From Paraeggerthella hominis (GTDB taxonomy: Bacteria > Actinomycetota > Coriobacteriia > Coriobacteriales > Eggerthellaceae), in contig NZ_JAJNOQ010000006.1 of the NCBI RefSeq assembly GCF_021044775.1, forward strand, positions 100,458 to 164,457: a stretch of DNA of 64,000 bases, given 5' to 3'. The position numbers were made by a program, and so were the translations under genes. Shown piece by piece: positions 30,636 through 40,010 of the stretch (within the stretch, counting starts at the first letter, position 1; every line of letters starts with the position of its first letter). The notes below the pieces were generated by a model, which did no database searches, was not told where the DNA came from, and worked only from the letters and a program-made list of their open reading frames with translations.

Positions 30636-32015
30636 ATGGAAGCAGCTGCTATCGTTCTAGCTGCGGGTGCGGGCACCCGCATGAAGTCCAAGAAGCCCAA
30701 GGTTGCCCACGAGGTGCTGGGAAAACCGCTGGTTCGCTGGGTGGTGGACGCGGCCCGCGAAGCTGGCGTGGACCGCGTGGTTTCCGTGGTGGGGCATGCT
30801 CGCGAGCAGGTGATTCCGCTGATCGAGGGCGATACGCAGGCGGTTGTGCAAAGCGAGCAGAACGGCACGGCGGGCGCGGTTCTGGTGTGCGCGGACGCGC
30901 TTGCCGACTTCGACGGCTCGCTGGTGGTGCTGTCGGGCGACTGCCCGCTTATCACGTCCCGAACGATTGCGCAGCTGGTCGAGGCGCGCGAGCGCGATAA
31001 CGCTGCCGTGGTGGTGCTGACCATGGAGCTGGACGATCCGTTCGGGTACGGGCGCATCGTGCGCGACGAGCGGGGCTCGGTGGCGCGCATCGTGGAGCAG
31101 AAGGACGCAACGCCCGAAGAGGCGGCTTTGCGCGAATGCAACTCCGGGTTCTACTGCTTTGACGCGCGTGCTTTGTTCGACGCGCTGGCTCAGGTTGGCA
31201 ACGACAATGCCCAGGGCGAGTTCTATTTGACCGACGTGCTGGAGATTTGCCGCCGTGCTGGCCGTCCGGTGCTGGCGCTGCCGTGCGATGACGCTTCCGA
31301 GTGCCTGGGCGTGAACTCTCGTGCGCAGCTGGCTGAGGCCACGAAGCTGCTGCAGCGTCGCATCAACGCTGGTCACATGGCGAATGGCGTGACCATGACC
31401 GATCCCGACCAGGTGTGGATCGGGCCGGACGTGGTTATCGAGCAGGATGTCGAGCTGCTGCCCCAGACGTTTTTGATGGGGTCCACGCGCATAGGCGAAG
31501 ACAGCGTGGTCGGGCCGAATTCCCGCCTGACCGACACGGTGGTGGGCTGCGGCTGCACGGTTGACGAGACCGTGGCCGTGGAAGCGCGCCTGGACGACGG
31601 CGCGACGGCTGGTCCGCGCGCGTACCTGCGCCCTGCCGCCCATCTGTGCGAAGGCGCGAAAGCCGGCACGCACGTGGAGATCAAGAAGTCCACGGTGGGC
31701 AAGGGGTCGAAGGTCCCGCATCTGTCCTACATCGGCGACACGACCATCGGCGAAGACGTGAACATCGGCGCGGGCTCGATCACCTGCAACTACGACGGCA
31801 AGAAGAAGTGGCCGACGGTTATCGGCGACGGTGCGTTCGTGGGCAGCGATACCATGATGGTGGCGCCGGTCACCATCGGCGCGGGCGCGATCATCGGTGC
31901 GGGATCGTGCATTGCCAAGGACGTGGCGGCCGACGCTTTGGCGTTGACGCGACCCGAGCAGCGCGAGATTCCCGGTTGGGCCGCCAAGAAGCGCGCAAGG
32001 CAAGCGGAAGCGTAG
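30636..32015 (+). CDS. glmU: Bifunctional UDP-GlcNAc pyrophosphorylase / glucosamine-1-phosphate acetyltransferase
   Basis: A 459-residue GlmU that makes UDP-GlcNAc for the cell wall. The N-terminal nucleotidyltransferase motif is LAAGAGTRMKSKKPKV. The C-terminal left-handed beta-helix has hexapeptide repeats and the family's GAGSITCNYDGKKK loop with catalytic residues. Start ATG 30636 has GAAGGA upstream. It follows nhaA by 23 bases and ends at a clear terminator. Length and motifs are normal. Confidence 0.95.
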   Translation: MEAAAIVLAAGAGTRMKSKKPKVAHEVLGKPLVRWVVDAAREAGVDRVVSVVGHAREQVIPLIEGDTQAVVQSEQNGTAGAVLVCADALADFDGSLVVLSGDCPLITSRTIAQLVEARERDNAAVVVLTMELDDPFGYGRIVRDERGSVARIVEQKDATPEEAALRECNSGFYCFDARALFDALAQVGNDNAQGEFYLTDVLEICRRAGRPVLALPCDDASECLGVNSRAQLAEATKLLQRRINAGHMANGVTMTDPDQVWIGPDVVIEQDVELLPQTFLMGSTRIGEDSVVGPNSRLTDTVVGCGCTVDETVAVEARLDDGATAGPRAYLRPAAHLCEGAKAGTHVEIKKSTVGKGSKVPHLSYIGDTTIGEDVNIGAGSITCNYDGKKKWPTVIGDGAFVGSDTMMVAPVTIGAGAIIGAGSCIAKDVAADALALTRPEQREIPGWAAKKRARQAEA

Positions 32016-32039
32016 GAACGCGGAAAAACGGAAACTGCG

Positions 32040-32065
32040 ACGGGGCGAGAGATCGCCCCGTTTTT
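32040..32065 (+). terminator. Terminator after glmU
   Basis: A 9-bp stem (32040-32048 with 32053-32061) with a GAGA loop is followed by TTTTT. It lies 25 bases after the glmU stop. Confidence 0.9.
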
Positions 32066-32073
32066 CATATACG

Positions 32074-32131
32074 CATTGTCGCCCGAAACGTACGGTTTTT
32101 GCGGGGATTCCGTACGTTTCGGGCGACAATG
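32074..32131. repeat. Palindromic repeat, family B copy 1
   Basis: Perfect 22-base arms (32074-32095 with 32110-32131) surround a 14-base loop. The outer arm, CATTGTCGCCC, is shared with copies at 45668-45725 and 49699-49756. It lies between the glmU terminator and the prs promoter. Copy 1 lacks the 25-bp units and flank found with copies 2 and 3. Confidence 0.8.
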
Positions 32132-32243
32132 CTCTGCGGCGCGCCGGTCAGAGGAGGGGTTGCGACGCCGCGCATGGAAATTCTCTTGCGATCAATCTGC
32201 GAAGAAGCGGGCGTTCCCCCTGTGCGACCGAGCCACCTGCGGA

Positions 32244-32249
32244 TACAAT
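32244..32249 (+). promoter_or_regulatory. Putative -10 box of prs
   Basis: TACAAT in GGATACAATGG lies 72 bases before the prs start. The same GATACAAT context occurs before the luxR-type gene at 45870. No -35 was assigned. Confidence 0.35.
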
Positions 32250-32320
32250 GGAAGGAACGGGATAAGGGGTGACGGTCGCGCAGCGCGGCGGCCCATGAGG
32301 TGACGCAAAGGAGCGCGTAC

Positions 32321-33286
32321 ATGACGGAAGTGCAGAAGAGCATGGCCCTGTTCTCGGGGTCGGTTAACCCCGGGCTCGCCGACGAGATCGCGAAGGACCT
32401 GAACGTCTCGCTGGGCAACGTCAAGCTTGAGAAGTTCGCAAACGGCGAGATTTACGCGCGCTATCAAGAGAGCGTGCGCGGCGCCGACGTGTTTCTGATT
32501 CAGTCGGTGTGCGGCGCCGACGGCTACGATGTGAACGACGCCCTGATGGAGCTGCTTATCATGACCGATGCCGCCAAGCGCGCCTCCGCTCGCTCCGTGT
32601 CTGCCGTGGTCTCGCATTACGGTTACGCGCGTCAGGACCGCAAGGCCGCTCCGCGCGAGCCCATCACCGCCAAGCTGGTCGCCGATCTGCTGGCTGCGGC
32701 GGGCGTGGACAACGTGATCACCGTGGATCTGCACCAGGACGCCATCCAGGGCTTCTTCGACCTTCCGGTGAACCACATGACGGCCATGCCCATCTTCGTG
32801 GACTATTACAAGTCCATGGGATTCAACCCCGAGGACCTGTGCGTGGTGTCTCCCGACGTGGGCCGCGCGAAAGCCGCCAAGAAGTTCTCCACCATGCTGG
32901 GCTGCGACATCGCCATCATGCACAAGGACCGTCCGAAGCACAACCAGGCCGAGATCACGGCGCTGATCGGCGACGTGAAGGACAAGATCTGCATCCTGAA
33001 CGACGACATGATCGACACCGCGGGATCCTTGGTTGCTGCAGCGGCCACCCTCAAGGCGAAGGGCGCGGCGAAGGTGTACGCCTGCGCAACGCACGGCCTG
33101 TTCAGCGGCCCGGCGTACGATCGTATCGCGAACTCCGTCATCGAGGAAGTTGTGGTTACGAACGCGGTGCCCGTGCCGCTGGAGCGCCAGACGGGCAAGA
33201 TCAAGGTGCTGTCCTTGGCTTCGCTGTTCGCCGAGACTATCAACAACGTGTACAGCAACGGCTCGGTGGCGTCGCTGTTCGAGTAG
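32321..33286 (+). CDS. prs: Ribose-phosphate pyrophosphokinase
   Basis: A 321-residue PRPP synthetase. It has the ATP/catalytic YGYARQDRKAAPREPI motif, the DLHQDAIQGFF motif and the PRPP-binding loop NDDMIDTAGSLVAAA near residue 230. Start ATG 32321 has AAAGGAG 8 bases upstream; the GTG at 32300 does not. It supplies PRPP for nucleotide, histidine and tryptophan synthesis. A family C repeat and then pth follow. Confidence 0.95.
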   Translation: MTEVQKSMALFSGSVNPGLADEIAKDLNVSLGNVKLEKFANGEIYARYQESVRGADVFLIQSVCGADGYDVNDALMELLIMTDAAKRASARSVSAVVSHYGYARQDRKAAPREPITAKLVADLLAAAGVDNVITVDLHQDAIQGFFDLPVNHMTAMPIFVDYYKSMGFNPEDLCVVSPDVGRAKAAKKFSTMLGCDIAIMHKDRPKHNQAEITALIGDVKDKICILNDDMIDTAGSLVAAAATLKAKGAAKVYACATHGLFSGPAYDRIANSVIEEVVVTNAVPVPLERQTGKIKVLSLASLFAETINNVYSNGSVASLFE

Positions 33287-33289
33287 AGA

Positions 33290-33435
33290 GGTTACGCTGT
33301 TCTGCGAACGGCGCAACAAGTCGACGCTGCGAAGGACCGCGGCACCCCTTCTTCGCGCGATGGCGAAGGTTTGCGTACCGAAGTGCGCTTGCCTTCTCTG
33401 TCCCGCGAATCTCGGGCACCGCGGTCCTTCTTGCC
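33290..33435 (+). repeat. Intergenic inverted-repeat element, family C copy 2
   Basis: It starts 4 bases after the prs stop. It matches copy 1 (11465-11610) in its opening block (GTTCTG, CGAACGGCG) and in GTCGACGCTGCGA. Its own long palindrome is bounded by perfect 11-base arms, 33332-33342 with 33419-33429. It separates prs from pth on the same strand. Confidence 0.7.
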
Positions 33436-33490
33436 GGCTTGCACGTTCGACGCGCAAGCTGAACAACCTGCAAGTGGAAAGCTGATTTTC

Positions 33491-34048
33491 ATGTTCTTAA
33501 TCGTTGGCCTGGGGAATCCGGGCGAGGAGTATGCGCATACGCGGCACAACGCCGGGTTCGACACCGTCGACGCCCTTGCCGAGGAGGTGGGCGCGCGCTA
33601 TTGGAAGACCGAATGCGGAGCCTCGACGGCGAAAGGCGTGTACCGCGATCATGATTTGATTCTGGCTAAGCCGCAGAGCTACATGAACACTTCGGGCGGA
33701 CCGGTCAAGCAGCTGATGAACGCTTACGGCGTAGACGCGGACCACGTGGTTGTGGTGCATGATGAACTGGACATCGATCCGGGCACGGTGCGCGTGAAAT
33801 TCGGCGGCGGGCATGCCGGGCACAACGGGTTGCGTTCTATCTGCGACAAGCTGGGAACGCGCGATTGGTTTCGGGTGCGCATCGGCATCGGTCGTCCGCC
33901 GGGACGCATGCCCGTGGTGGATTGGGTGTTGTCGCGGCCCAAGAAGGAGGCGGCCGACGATTTCGCTTACGCGGTGGATCGAGGCGCCCAGGCTGCACTG
34001 TCGCTTGTGCAGGTAGGCTTGGAGAAGACCCAGCAGACGTTCAACTAA
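33491..34048 (+). CDS. pth: Peptidyl-tRNA hydrolase
   Basis: A 185-residue Pth that recycles peptidyl-tRNA. It has the N-terminal MFLIVGLGNPG, with substrate-binding N9 and catalytic H19 in TRHNAG, and then YMNTSGGPV and VVHDELDIDPG with the catalytic aspartate. The reading frame is open far upstream through the family C repeat, but the conserved MFLIVGLGNPG start at 33491 with GGAAAG upstream is clearly right. A GC-rich hairpin follows the stop. Confidence 0.95.
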   Translation: MFLIVGLGNPGEEYAHTRHNAGFDTVDALAEEVGARYWKTECGASTAKGVYRDHDLILAKPQSYMNTSGGPVKQLMNAYGVDADHVVVVHDELDIDPGTVRVKFGGGHAGHNGLRSICDKLGTRDWFRVRIGIGRPPGRMPVVDWVLSRPKKEAADDFAYAVDRGAQAALSLVQVGLEKTQQTFN

Positions 34049-34051
34049 TAG

Positions 34052-34094
34052 GCAAGGTGGGTGCGCGGGTTGACGGCTCGCGCGCCCACCTTGC
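34052..34094 (+). terminator. Hairpin after pth
   Basis: A 16-base, nearly perfect stem (34052-34067 with 34079-34094) lies 3 bases after the pth stop and is followed by TGTCGCTTT. It is a probable terminator, although the T-run is weak. Confidence 0.65.
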
Positions 34095-34109
34095 TGTCGC
34101 TTTGGCGCT

Positions 34110-34319
34110 GTGCGCACGAAAAACCGCTCCCGCTGGCAGGTTTTGACGTTTAGGGGTCGTTGTATCTGGCCGGTTGGTCGCGCGCAAGGGCGCGACGCGA
34201 CAGCTCAATGCTGTGAACAGGCGAAATGAAACGGAAGCCGAGCGACGACCGGAACAGTGCTCGGCTTGACGACCGCAAACCGTCAAAACCTGCCAGCGGG
34301 AGCGGTTTTTCGAGCGCAA
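34110..34319 (-). repeat. Intergenic inverted-repeat element, family A copy 3 (210 bp, reversed)
   Basis: It has arms at 34110-34161 and 34268-34319. The reverse complement of its 106-base centre aligns without gaps to copies 1 and 2 (shared TCACAGC, TTGA-CTG and CGTCGCGC), so this copy is inverted relative to them. It lies between pth and the MFS gene. Confidence 0.85.
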
Positions 34320-34400
34320 GCCTGGCCCTGTGGCCCTGTGGCCCTGCGGCTCCGCGGTCCAGCGACCCCGCGGCCCAGCGACCCCGTGGCCCAGAGGCTC
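34320..34400. repeat. GC-rich degenerate repeats flanking family A copy 3
   Basis: Irregular CTGGCCCTGTGGCCC/CAGCGACCCCG-type repeats abut the right side of the inverted copy 3. That is the same element end at which copies 1 and 2 carry their GC-rich repeats. The rest of the gap to 34554 holds only a TATACT -10 candidate at 34512-34517. Confidence 0.6.
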
Positions 34401-34554
34401 CGCGGCTCAGTCGAAGTCGACGCGGCTCGTCCGACGAGCAGCGCAAACCGCCTGCAATCGGCGCAAGCGCCTGCGGGCGGTCTTTTCCCTCTACTGCCGA
34501 AACGCTTGGGATATACTGGCCTTGCGGGAGCGACGGTTCTGGAGCGGAGGCGGT

Positions 34555-35937
34555 ATGGCGGGCGAAAACCAGGCAAGAAAGCGCGGTGCGGTGTACGCCC
34601 TGTTCGCCATCGTGGTATTGGCTTCGGCTTCGGGAAATCTGTCGCAAACAGCGGTGAACGCCATGCTGGGCGACATCATGGGGGAGTTCGCTCTATCTGT
34701 TGATCTGGGGCAATGGCTTACGACCAGCTATATGCTGGTGCTTGGGGTAACGGTTCCCGTTGCCACGTTTCTTTCGCGACGGTTCTCGGTTCGCCGTCAT
34801 GTGTTTCTGGCTCTTTCGTTTTTCCTGGTAGGCGCGCTTGCCGATCTGCTGGCTCCGAACTTTGCGGTTTTGCTGGTGGGCCGCGTCTTGCAGGCGGTTT
34901 CCACGGGCTTGCTCATGCCGCTCATGCAGACCATCGCCATGACCAGCTTCCCGCCCGGCCGTCAGGCTACCGCCATGGGCATTGCGGGCGTGGCTATGGG
35001 GTTCGCGCCGAACATCGGACCTACCATTGGCGGCGCCATGAGCTTCTCGTGGGGTTGGCGCAGCCTCTTCGTGCTGCTGGCCGCCCTTACGGTGATGCTT
35101 GCGATTGCCGCGGCCATTGCCATCAAGCCTGCTTCCGCGCGTGATACGGGCGCACGTCTCGATATCGTGTCGCTGACAATGTCCACGATTGGATTCGGCG
35201 GGTTGCTGCTGGGGTTCTCGAACGCAAGCAGCTTTGCACCCAGCAGTCCGTTCATTTGGGCTCCCATCGTGCTGGGTGCGTTGTTCTTGACGTTGTTCGT
35301 TCGTCGGCAAAAGCGGGTCGACCATCCGCTTATTACGATGGAGATATTCGCATCGCGCCAGTACACGGCGGGGTTTGTGGCGCAGAACCTGCTGAATGCC
35401 TCGTTCATGGGCGTTACCCTGATCGTGCCGCTGTATGTGGAAGGCCTGTGCGGCGGAACTGCGCTTGAGGCCGGAGTGGTGCTGCTTCCGGGAACGGTGG
35501 CTGCGCTGCTGTTGAATCCCCTGGCCGGCGTGCTGACCGACCGCGTGGGCGTGCGCCCGGTCGCGGTGGTGTCGGGCGTGTTTCTGGCGGCTGGCGCGGT
35601 GCTCATGTCGTTTCTGGAATCCGACACGCCGCTTTGGGCGGTGACGCTCTGTCAAGCAGTGCGCGCGGTGGGAGTATCGGGCTTGGTGGGGCCGCTGACT
35701 TCGTGGAGTTTGGCGAAGTTGCCGCGCCCGATCGTCGCCGATGGATCGTCGTTTTGCATTGCGGCGCGGCAGGCGTGCGCGTCGCTGGGAACGTCGGTGA
35801 TGGTGTTCGCCATCACGGCGGTGGGCGCAACATCGGCGGGCGTGGCAGACCCGGCGCTGGCGTATCAGGTTGCCTTCGGATTCTCCGCCATTATGGCGGT
35901 TGCTACGCTCGGGTTTATCGTGGCGAAGGTGCGCTAG
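34555..35937 (+). CDS. MFS transporter, DHA2-like multidrug exporter family
   Basis: A 460-residue major-facilitator protein with about 14 predicted helices, of the drug:H+ antiporter-2 type. Landmarks are the motif-C-like GFAPNIGPTIGG in the fifth helix and GVLTDRVGVRP (motif A) in the second half. GGAGCGGAGG precedes ATG 34555. It is convergent with the Crp/Fnr gene and seems to stand alone. The substrate is unknown; these often export drugs or bile-like amphiphiles. Confidence 0.82.
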   Translation: MAGENQARKRGAVYALFAIVVLASASGNLSQTAVNAMLGDIMGEFALSVDLGQWLTTSYMLVLGVTVPVATFLSRRFSVRRHVFLALSFFLVGALADLLAPNFAVLLVGRVLQAVSTGLLMPLMQTIAMTSFPPGRQATAMGIAGVAMGFAPNIGPTIGGAMSFSWGWRSLFVLLAALTVMLAIAAAIAIKPASARDTGARLDIVSLTMSTIGFGGLLLGFSNASSFAPSSPFIWAPIVLGALFLTLFVRRQKRVDHPLITMEIFASRQYTAGFVAQNLLNASFMGVTLIVPLYVEGLCGGTALEAGVVLLPGTVAALLLNPLAGVLTDRVGVRPVAVVSGVFLAAGAVLMSFLESDTPLWAVTLCQAVRAVGVSGLVGPLTSWSLAKLPRPIVADGSSFCIAARQACASLGTSVMVFAITAVGATSAGVADPALAYQVAFGFSAIMAVATLGFIVAKVR

Positions 35938-35952
35938 AGCGATCAGCCCACG

Positions 35953-36669
35953 TCAGTACACGATGGGATTGTCTTCCAGCCCGTAGCGAGCTAGCTTTTC
36001 GGCATCGTATACCCGTATGCGGCTTCGGGTTCGCTTGAGGACGCCTTCGCTCTCAAGCGCCGCAATCAATTTCGTGCACGTGGTGATATGGATGGCCAGC
36101 AGCTCGGAAAGCTGATTGAGCGTCAGGTTGCACTCGATGTCGAACGTGCCGTCCGGCTCGGGCTTTTGGGTGGCGCACAGTTTTTGCAGCCACATGATCA
36201 TGCGCTTGGTCGATGATTGGTAGCCCGTGTTGCTTATTCGGTGTCCCATTTGGGCAAACGATAGGTGGCATACATCGATGAACTCGTAGAATAGATCGGG
36301 GTCTTGCTGGGCGAGCTCGTAGAGTTGTCGTTGCGTGAACGCGAACAAGACAGTGTTTTGCGTAGCTACGAAACGAGCTTTGTATCGCCCGATCGAGGCG
36401 TAGTCGTTGTATTCGGCCGAGAAGGCGTTTCCTGCGTTGCGCCAGTACAGCGGCATGCCGCCTCCTGATTCTTGCTCGAACGTCGCAGCTATCTGCCCCT
36501 CGTCGATATAGAAGTAGTACGGGTCGTCTATGGTTTTCGCGCTTGTACGAATGTACTCGCCTTTGAACAGCTTCTTCTTTCGGCCAAGCTCTTTGTATTC
36601 GGCTATTTTCAAGCGCCGGAACGGTTGCGTCGGTATAAGAATGGAACGGTAGTCTTGCTCGGTGGCCAT
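35953..36669 (-). CDS. Crp/Fnr-family transcriptional regulator
   Basis: A 238-residue protein with an N-terminal cyclic-nucleotide-binding-type beta-roll (residues ~25-145) and a C-terminal Crp-type winged helix (LTLNQLSELLAIHITTCTKLI). It lacks the N-terminal cysteine cluster of Fnr, so it probably does not sense oxygen by an Fe-S centre. GGGGAGAC precedes ATG 36669. It is divergent from the three-gene respiratory complex at 36979-40649 and is the likely regulator of it. The ligand is unknown. Confidence 0.85.
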   Translation of the reverse strand: MATEQDYRSILIPTQPFRRLKIAEYKELGRKKKLFKGEYIRTSAKTIDDPYYFYIDEGQIAATFEQESGGGMPLYWRNAGNAFSAEYNDYASIGRYKARFVATQNTVLFAFTQRQLYELAQQDPDLFYEFIDVCHLSFAQMGHRISNTGYQSSTKRMIMWLQKLCATQKPEPDGTFDIECNLTLNQLSELLAIHITTCTKLIAALESEGVLKRTRSRIRVYDAEKLARYGLEDNPIVY

Positions 36670-36978
36670 ATGATGTCTCCCCAGTGATCATGTGGTTCCG
36701 GTACGAAAAATCCCCTAGAGCGATACTAGCACTTTCGTGCGCCCGCGCCAACGTCGAGCAACGTGCATTCGACGCTTGACGTGCGGCATGTTTCCTGATC
36801 GCAGGCGAAATCTGGTCTGCGCCAGGTTCCGGGTGGCGCGAAATCTCAGTTCTTCTTGTTGCGGGCGCTTCTGGAACGACCTCTTTCTAGTCCGTAGAGT
36901 TTCCCATGACGAAGCGCGAGGGAGATAGGTATCGACACCGTTCTTCCCGTGCAGGAAAACAGGAGGAAGGACAAGGGG
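36670..36978. other. Divergent region between Crp/Fnr gene and respiratory complex
   Basis: These 309 bases hold promoters for both sides. I found no clear Fnr- or Crp-type palindrome and no hairpin of note. A TTGACG sequence near 36775 might be a -35 box. Confidence 0.4.
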
Positions 36979-37746
36979 ATGACGAGGTACGGAATGGCCA
37001 TTGACCTGCGCAGATGCGCGGGTTGCGGTGCCTGCGTCGTGGCATGCCAGATGCAGAACAACCAGAAGCCCGGCGTGTCGTGGAACAGCCTGGACGTGTG
37101 CGAATGGGGGCGTACGGTAGGCGAGTCGGGTCGTGCGTACGTGCCGCATGCGTGCATGCAATGCGACGATCCCGAGTGCGTTAGCGTGTGTCCTACCGGT
37201 GCGAGCGTACGCCGCGAGGATGGCATTACGGTGATCGACTACGAGCAGTGCATCGCATGCGGGTTCTGCATGTCGGCTTGCCCTTACGGCGCGCGCAAGC
37301 TCAACAACGCCAAGGGCAACCTGTTCGGCGCCGATGTTCCCGCGCCGTACGAATCCTACGGCGTGCAGCGTAGCCTGGTGGCGGAAAAGTGCATCTTCTG
37401 CGAAGGTCGCTTGGCCGAGGGCAAGCAGCCTTCCTGCGTGGTTAACTGCCCGGGCCGCGCGCGCTACTTCGGCGACCTGGACGATTCGCAAAGCGCAGTA
37501 TCCCAGTTCATAGCGGCAAACGATGCCGTGCGCATTGACGAGACGTCGTTCTATTACGTGCCAGTAGCGGGCATGCCCAACGATGCCTTGCCGTTTGCGG
37601 CCTCGTCCCAAGACGTGGTACGCGAGCAGGCTGCGCCGGGCATCGATCCTGTGGTGCTGGGAGCGGCTGGCGTTGCCGTAGTTGCTGCGGGCGTGGGCGC
37701 GGGCGTGGCTGTGGCGAAATCGAAGAAGGGGAAGGAAGGGGCATAG
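36979..37746 (+). CDS. Four-cluster ferredoxin subunit with C-terminal membrane anchor
   Basis: A 255-residue DmsB/NrfC-type electron-transfer protein. Four Fe-S groups are visible: CAGCGACVVACQ, CMQCDDPECVSVCPTG, CIACGFCMSACPYGARK and CIFCEGRL...CVVNCPG. The C-terminus carries one hydrophobic helix (VLGAAGVAVVAAGVGAGVAV) before a lysine-rich end, unlike soluble DmsB. The start is ATG 36979; AGGAGG lies upstream. It begins a three-gene operon with the molybdoenzyme (1-base gap) and a multihaem cytochrome. It has no Tat signal of its own and might be exported with its partner. Confidence 0.88.
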   Translation: MTRYGMAIDLRRCAGCGACVVACQMQNNQKPGVSWNSLDVCEWGRTVGESGRAYVPHACMQCDDPECVSVCPTGASVRREDGITVIDYEQCIACGFCMSACPYGARKLNNAKGNLFGADVPAPYESYGVQRSLVAEKCIFCEGRLAEGKQPSCVVNCPGRARYFGDLDDSQSAVSQFIAANDAVRIDETSFYYVPVAGMPNDALPFAASSQDVVREQAAPGIDPVVLGAAGVAVVAAGVGAGVAVAKSKKGKEGA

Positions 37747-37747
37747 C

Positions 37748-39997
37748 ATGAGCGAGATGACCAGCGTCACCCGTCGCACGTTCCTCAAGGGCGCGGGCGC
37801 GGTTGCGGGCACGGCCTTGGTGGCTGGCGGCTACAACATCGTGCATCCCGAAGGGGCTGTGGCCGAAGAGGCTCCCGTCGAAGTCAAGTACACGTACTGC
37901 GACATGTGCAACCACGTGCCGAAGTGCGGCATAGCCGCCTCGATCAAAGATGGCAAAGTGGTGCGCGTCGAGGCGCGCGAAAAGTATCCCGCCGACCCCA
38001 TCTGCGCGAAGGGCATTTCCAGCTTGCAGGAGCTGTACGACCCGCATCGCATCACGTACCCGATGGTGCGCACGAACGCGAAGGGTAGCGGCGCGCCCGA
38101 ATGGGAGCCCATTTCCTGGGACGATGCGTACGCGCGCATCGCGAGCGAGTTCAATCGCATCAAGGAAGAGAGCGGTCCCGAAGCCGTGCTGTTCTACTGC
38201 GGCGATCCCAAAGAGCCCCGTGGCGCGATGCAGCGCCTTGCCACGCTCTTCGGTTCCCCCACGTATGGATCTGAAAGCTCCACATGCGCGGCGGCTACTT
38301 GGATCTGCTCGCAGCTGGTTACCGGCCAGCTGACCATGGGAAGCGATCCTACCGACGCTACGGCAAGCTGCTTGGTCTGGTCGCTCAATCCTGCCTGGTC
38401 GCAGCCTTATCGCTTCGGGGACATGATGAAGCACAAGGAGCGCGGCTGCAAGTTCGTGGTGGTTGACCCGCGCATCACACCGACCGTGACCGGGCTGGCC
38501 GACGTGCATTTGCAGCTGCGCCCCGGCACCGACGGCGCGTTGGCGCTCGGCTTCATCCACGTCATGCTGCGCGACAATCTCTACGATAAAGAGTTTGTGG
38601 AGAAGTGGACGCACGGCTTCGACGAGCTGGCAAGCTACGTGCAGGAGTTCACGCCCGAGCGGGTTGAGGAGATCACCTGGGTACCCGCTGCCAAACTGGA
38701 GGAAGCGGTCAAAATCATCTGCGAAAACTCCCCGGCTACGCTCGTGTCCAGTTCGGCTGGCGCCTGCCATGCCACGAACGTGGGCAATTTCCAGCGCGCG
38801 GTGTACTCCATCATTGCCTTGACCGGCGATCTTGACGTGGCGGGCGGCCTTTCCATGGGCTCTGGGCTGCCGTTCGACTATTCGGCGTCCACTGCGGCTT
38901 TCCGTTTGGAGAGCATGTACGCCGAAAAGGGCTTGCAGAACATTCGCTATGACAAAGACGATTTCCCTGTATGGGCGCACTATTTCAAAATGATCCAGAC
39001 GGCGCATCTGCCGGAACTGGTTGCCGACGGCAAGATTCGAGCCGGCTTGCTGCTGGGCGTGAACTCCATGATGTGGCCGCAGACTCCTGAGTACCAAAAG
39101 GCTATCAAGGACATGGAGTTTACGGTAGCCATCGACTATTACATGCGCCCTTGGACTCACGATTTGGTGGACATGCTGCTGCCTGCTGCCATGTGCTACG
39201 AGCGCATGGCGCCGCCGGCTATTTTCGGCCGCAAGATATTTCATCGCGATCCGGTGGTGGAGCCGATGGGGCAGTGCCGCGAGGATTGGCAGATCATCCT
39301 GGAGATCGGTTGCGCGCTGGGCTTTGAGCAGGAGTGCTTCGGCGGCAGCGTGGAGGCGGCACTCGACGATATGTATCGCGGTGCGGGCATCGACATTTCT
39401 CTGGACCTGCTGCGCGAGCATCCCGAAGGCTACGAAGTGCCTGGTGGCGTGAAGGGCGAGCGGAAGTACGCCGACGGCCTTCTGCGAAAAGACGGCAAGC
39501 CTGGATTCAATACTCCGACGGGTAAGATAGAGTTCGTGTCGGAGGTTCTCAAGCAGTACGGCTTTGATGGTTTGCCGGTGTTCGAGGAGCCGGTGCACAG
39601 CCCCGTGAGCACGCCCGACGAGGCGAAGGATTACTCGCTGGTGTTGAATAGCGGATCGCGCGTGCCGTATTACACGCACTCGAAGCTGCGCGATCTTCCC
39701 TGGCTCAACCAGTTCATGCCCGACCCGGTTATTCGTCTTCATCCGGACGATGCGGAGAAGCGCGGTATTGCCGAGGGCGATCAGGTGCGCGTGTTCAACC
39801 AGTTTGGCGAAGTTGTCATGAACGCGGAGATCACGAACCTCGTGCTGCCGGGCGTCGTGGACGTGTTCCACGGGTGGCATCAGGCGGACATCAATCTGCT
39901 GACTACGCGCGACTTCGATCCAATTACCGGGTTCCCGCCGTTCAGGTCGGGATTGTGCGAGGTCGAGCGCACGGGCAAGGGCCGCATCGTCGCCTAG
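37748..39997 (+). CDS. Tat-exported molybdopterin oxidoreductase, Cys-ligand type, substrate unknown
   Basis: A 749-residue molybdoenzyme. The Tat signal is TRRTFLKG at residues 8-15. The [4Fe-4S] ligands are C51, C54, C60 and C86 (CDMCNHVPKCG, PICAKG). The likely Mo ligand is C180 in SESSTCAAATW, as in polysulfide, thiosulfate and arsenate reductase-type enzymes. It lies between a membrane-anchored ferredoxin and a pentahaem cytochrome, a set that would link quinol to a periplasmic acceptor (or donor). Polysulfide, thiosulfate, tetrathionate, arsenate or an organic substrate are all possible; I cannot choose among them. Confidence 0.86.
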   Translation: MSEMTSVTRRTFLKGAGAVAGTALVAGGYNIVHPEGAVAEEAPVEVKYTYCDMCNHVPKCGIAASIKDGKVVRVEAREKYPADPICAKGISSLQELYDPHRITYPMVRTNAKGSGAPEWEPISWDDAYARIASEFNRIKEESGPEAVLFYCGDPKEPRGAMQRLATLFGSPTYGSESSTCAAATWICSQLVTGQLTMGSDPTDATASCLVWSLNPAWSQPYRFGDMMKHKERGCKFVVVDPRITPTVTGLADVHLQLRPGTDGALALGFIHVMLRDNLYDKEFVEKWTHGFDELASYVQEFTPERVEEITWVPAAKLEEAVKIICENSPATLVSSSAGACHATNVGNFQRAVYSIIALTGDLDVAGGLSMGSGLPFDYSASTAAFRLESMYAEKGLQNIRYDKDDFPVWAHYFKMIQTAHLPELVADGKIRAGLLLGVNSMMWPQTPEYQKAIKDMEFTVAIDYYMRPWTHDLVDMLLPAAMCYERMAPPAIFGRKIFHRDPVVEPMGQCREDWQIILEIGCALGFEQECFGGSVEAALDDMYRGAGIDISLDLLREHPEGYEVPGGVKGERKYADGLLRKDGKPGFNTPTGKIEFVSEVLKQYGFDGLPVFEEPVHSPVSTPDEAKDYSLVLNSGSRVPYYTHSKLRDLPWLNQFMPDPVIRLHPDDAEKRGIAEGDQVRVFNQFGEVVMNAEITNLVLPGVVDVFHGWHQADINLLTTRDFDPITGFPPFRSGLCEVERTGKGRIVA

Positions 39998-40010
39998 AGG
40001 AGGAGCTGAC

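Noticed and set aside
33371..33490. A longer pth start through the family C repeat.
   Set aside because: The conserved MFLIVGLGNPG start at 33491 with its own ribosome site; the upstream extension is repeat DNA.
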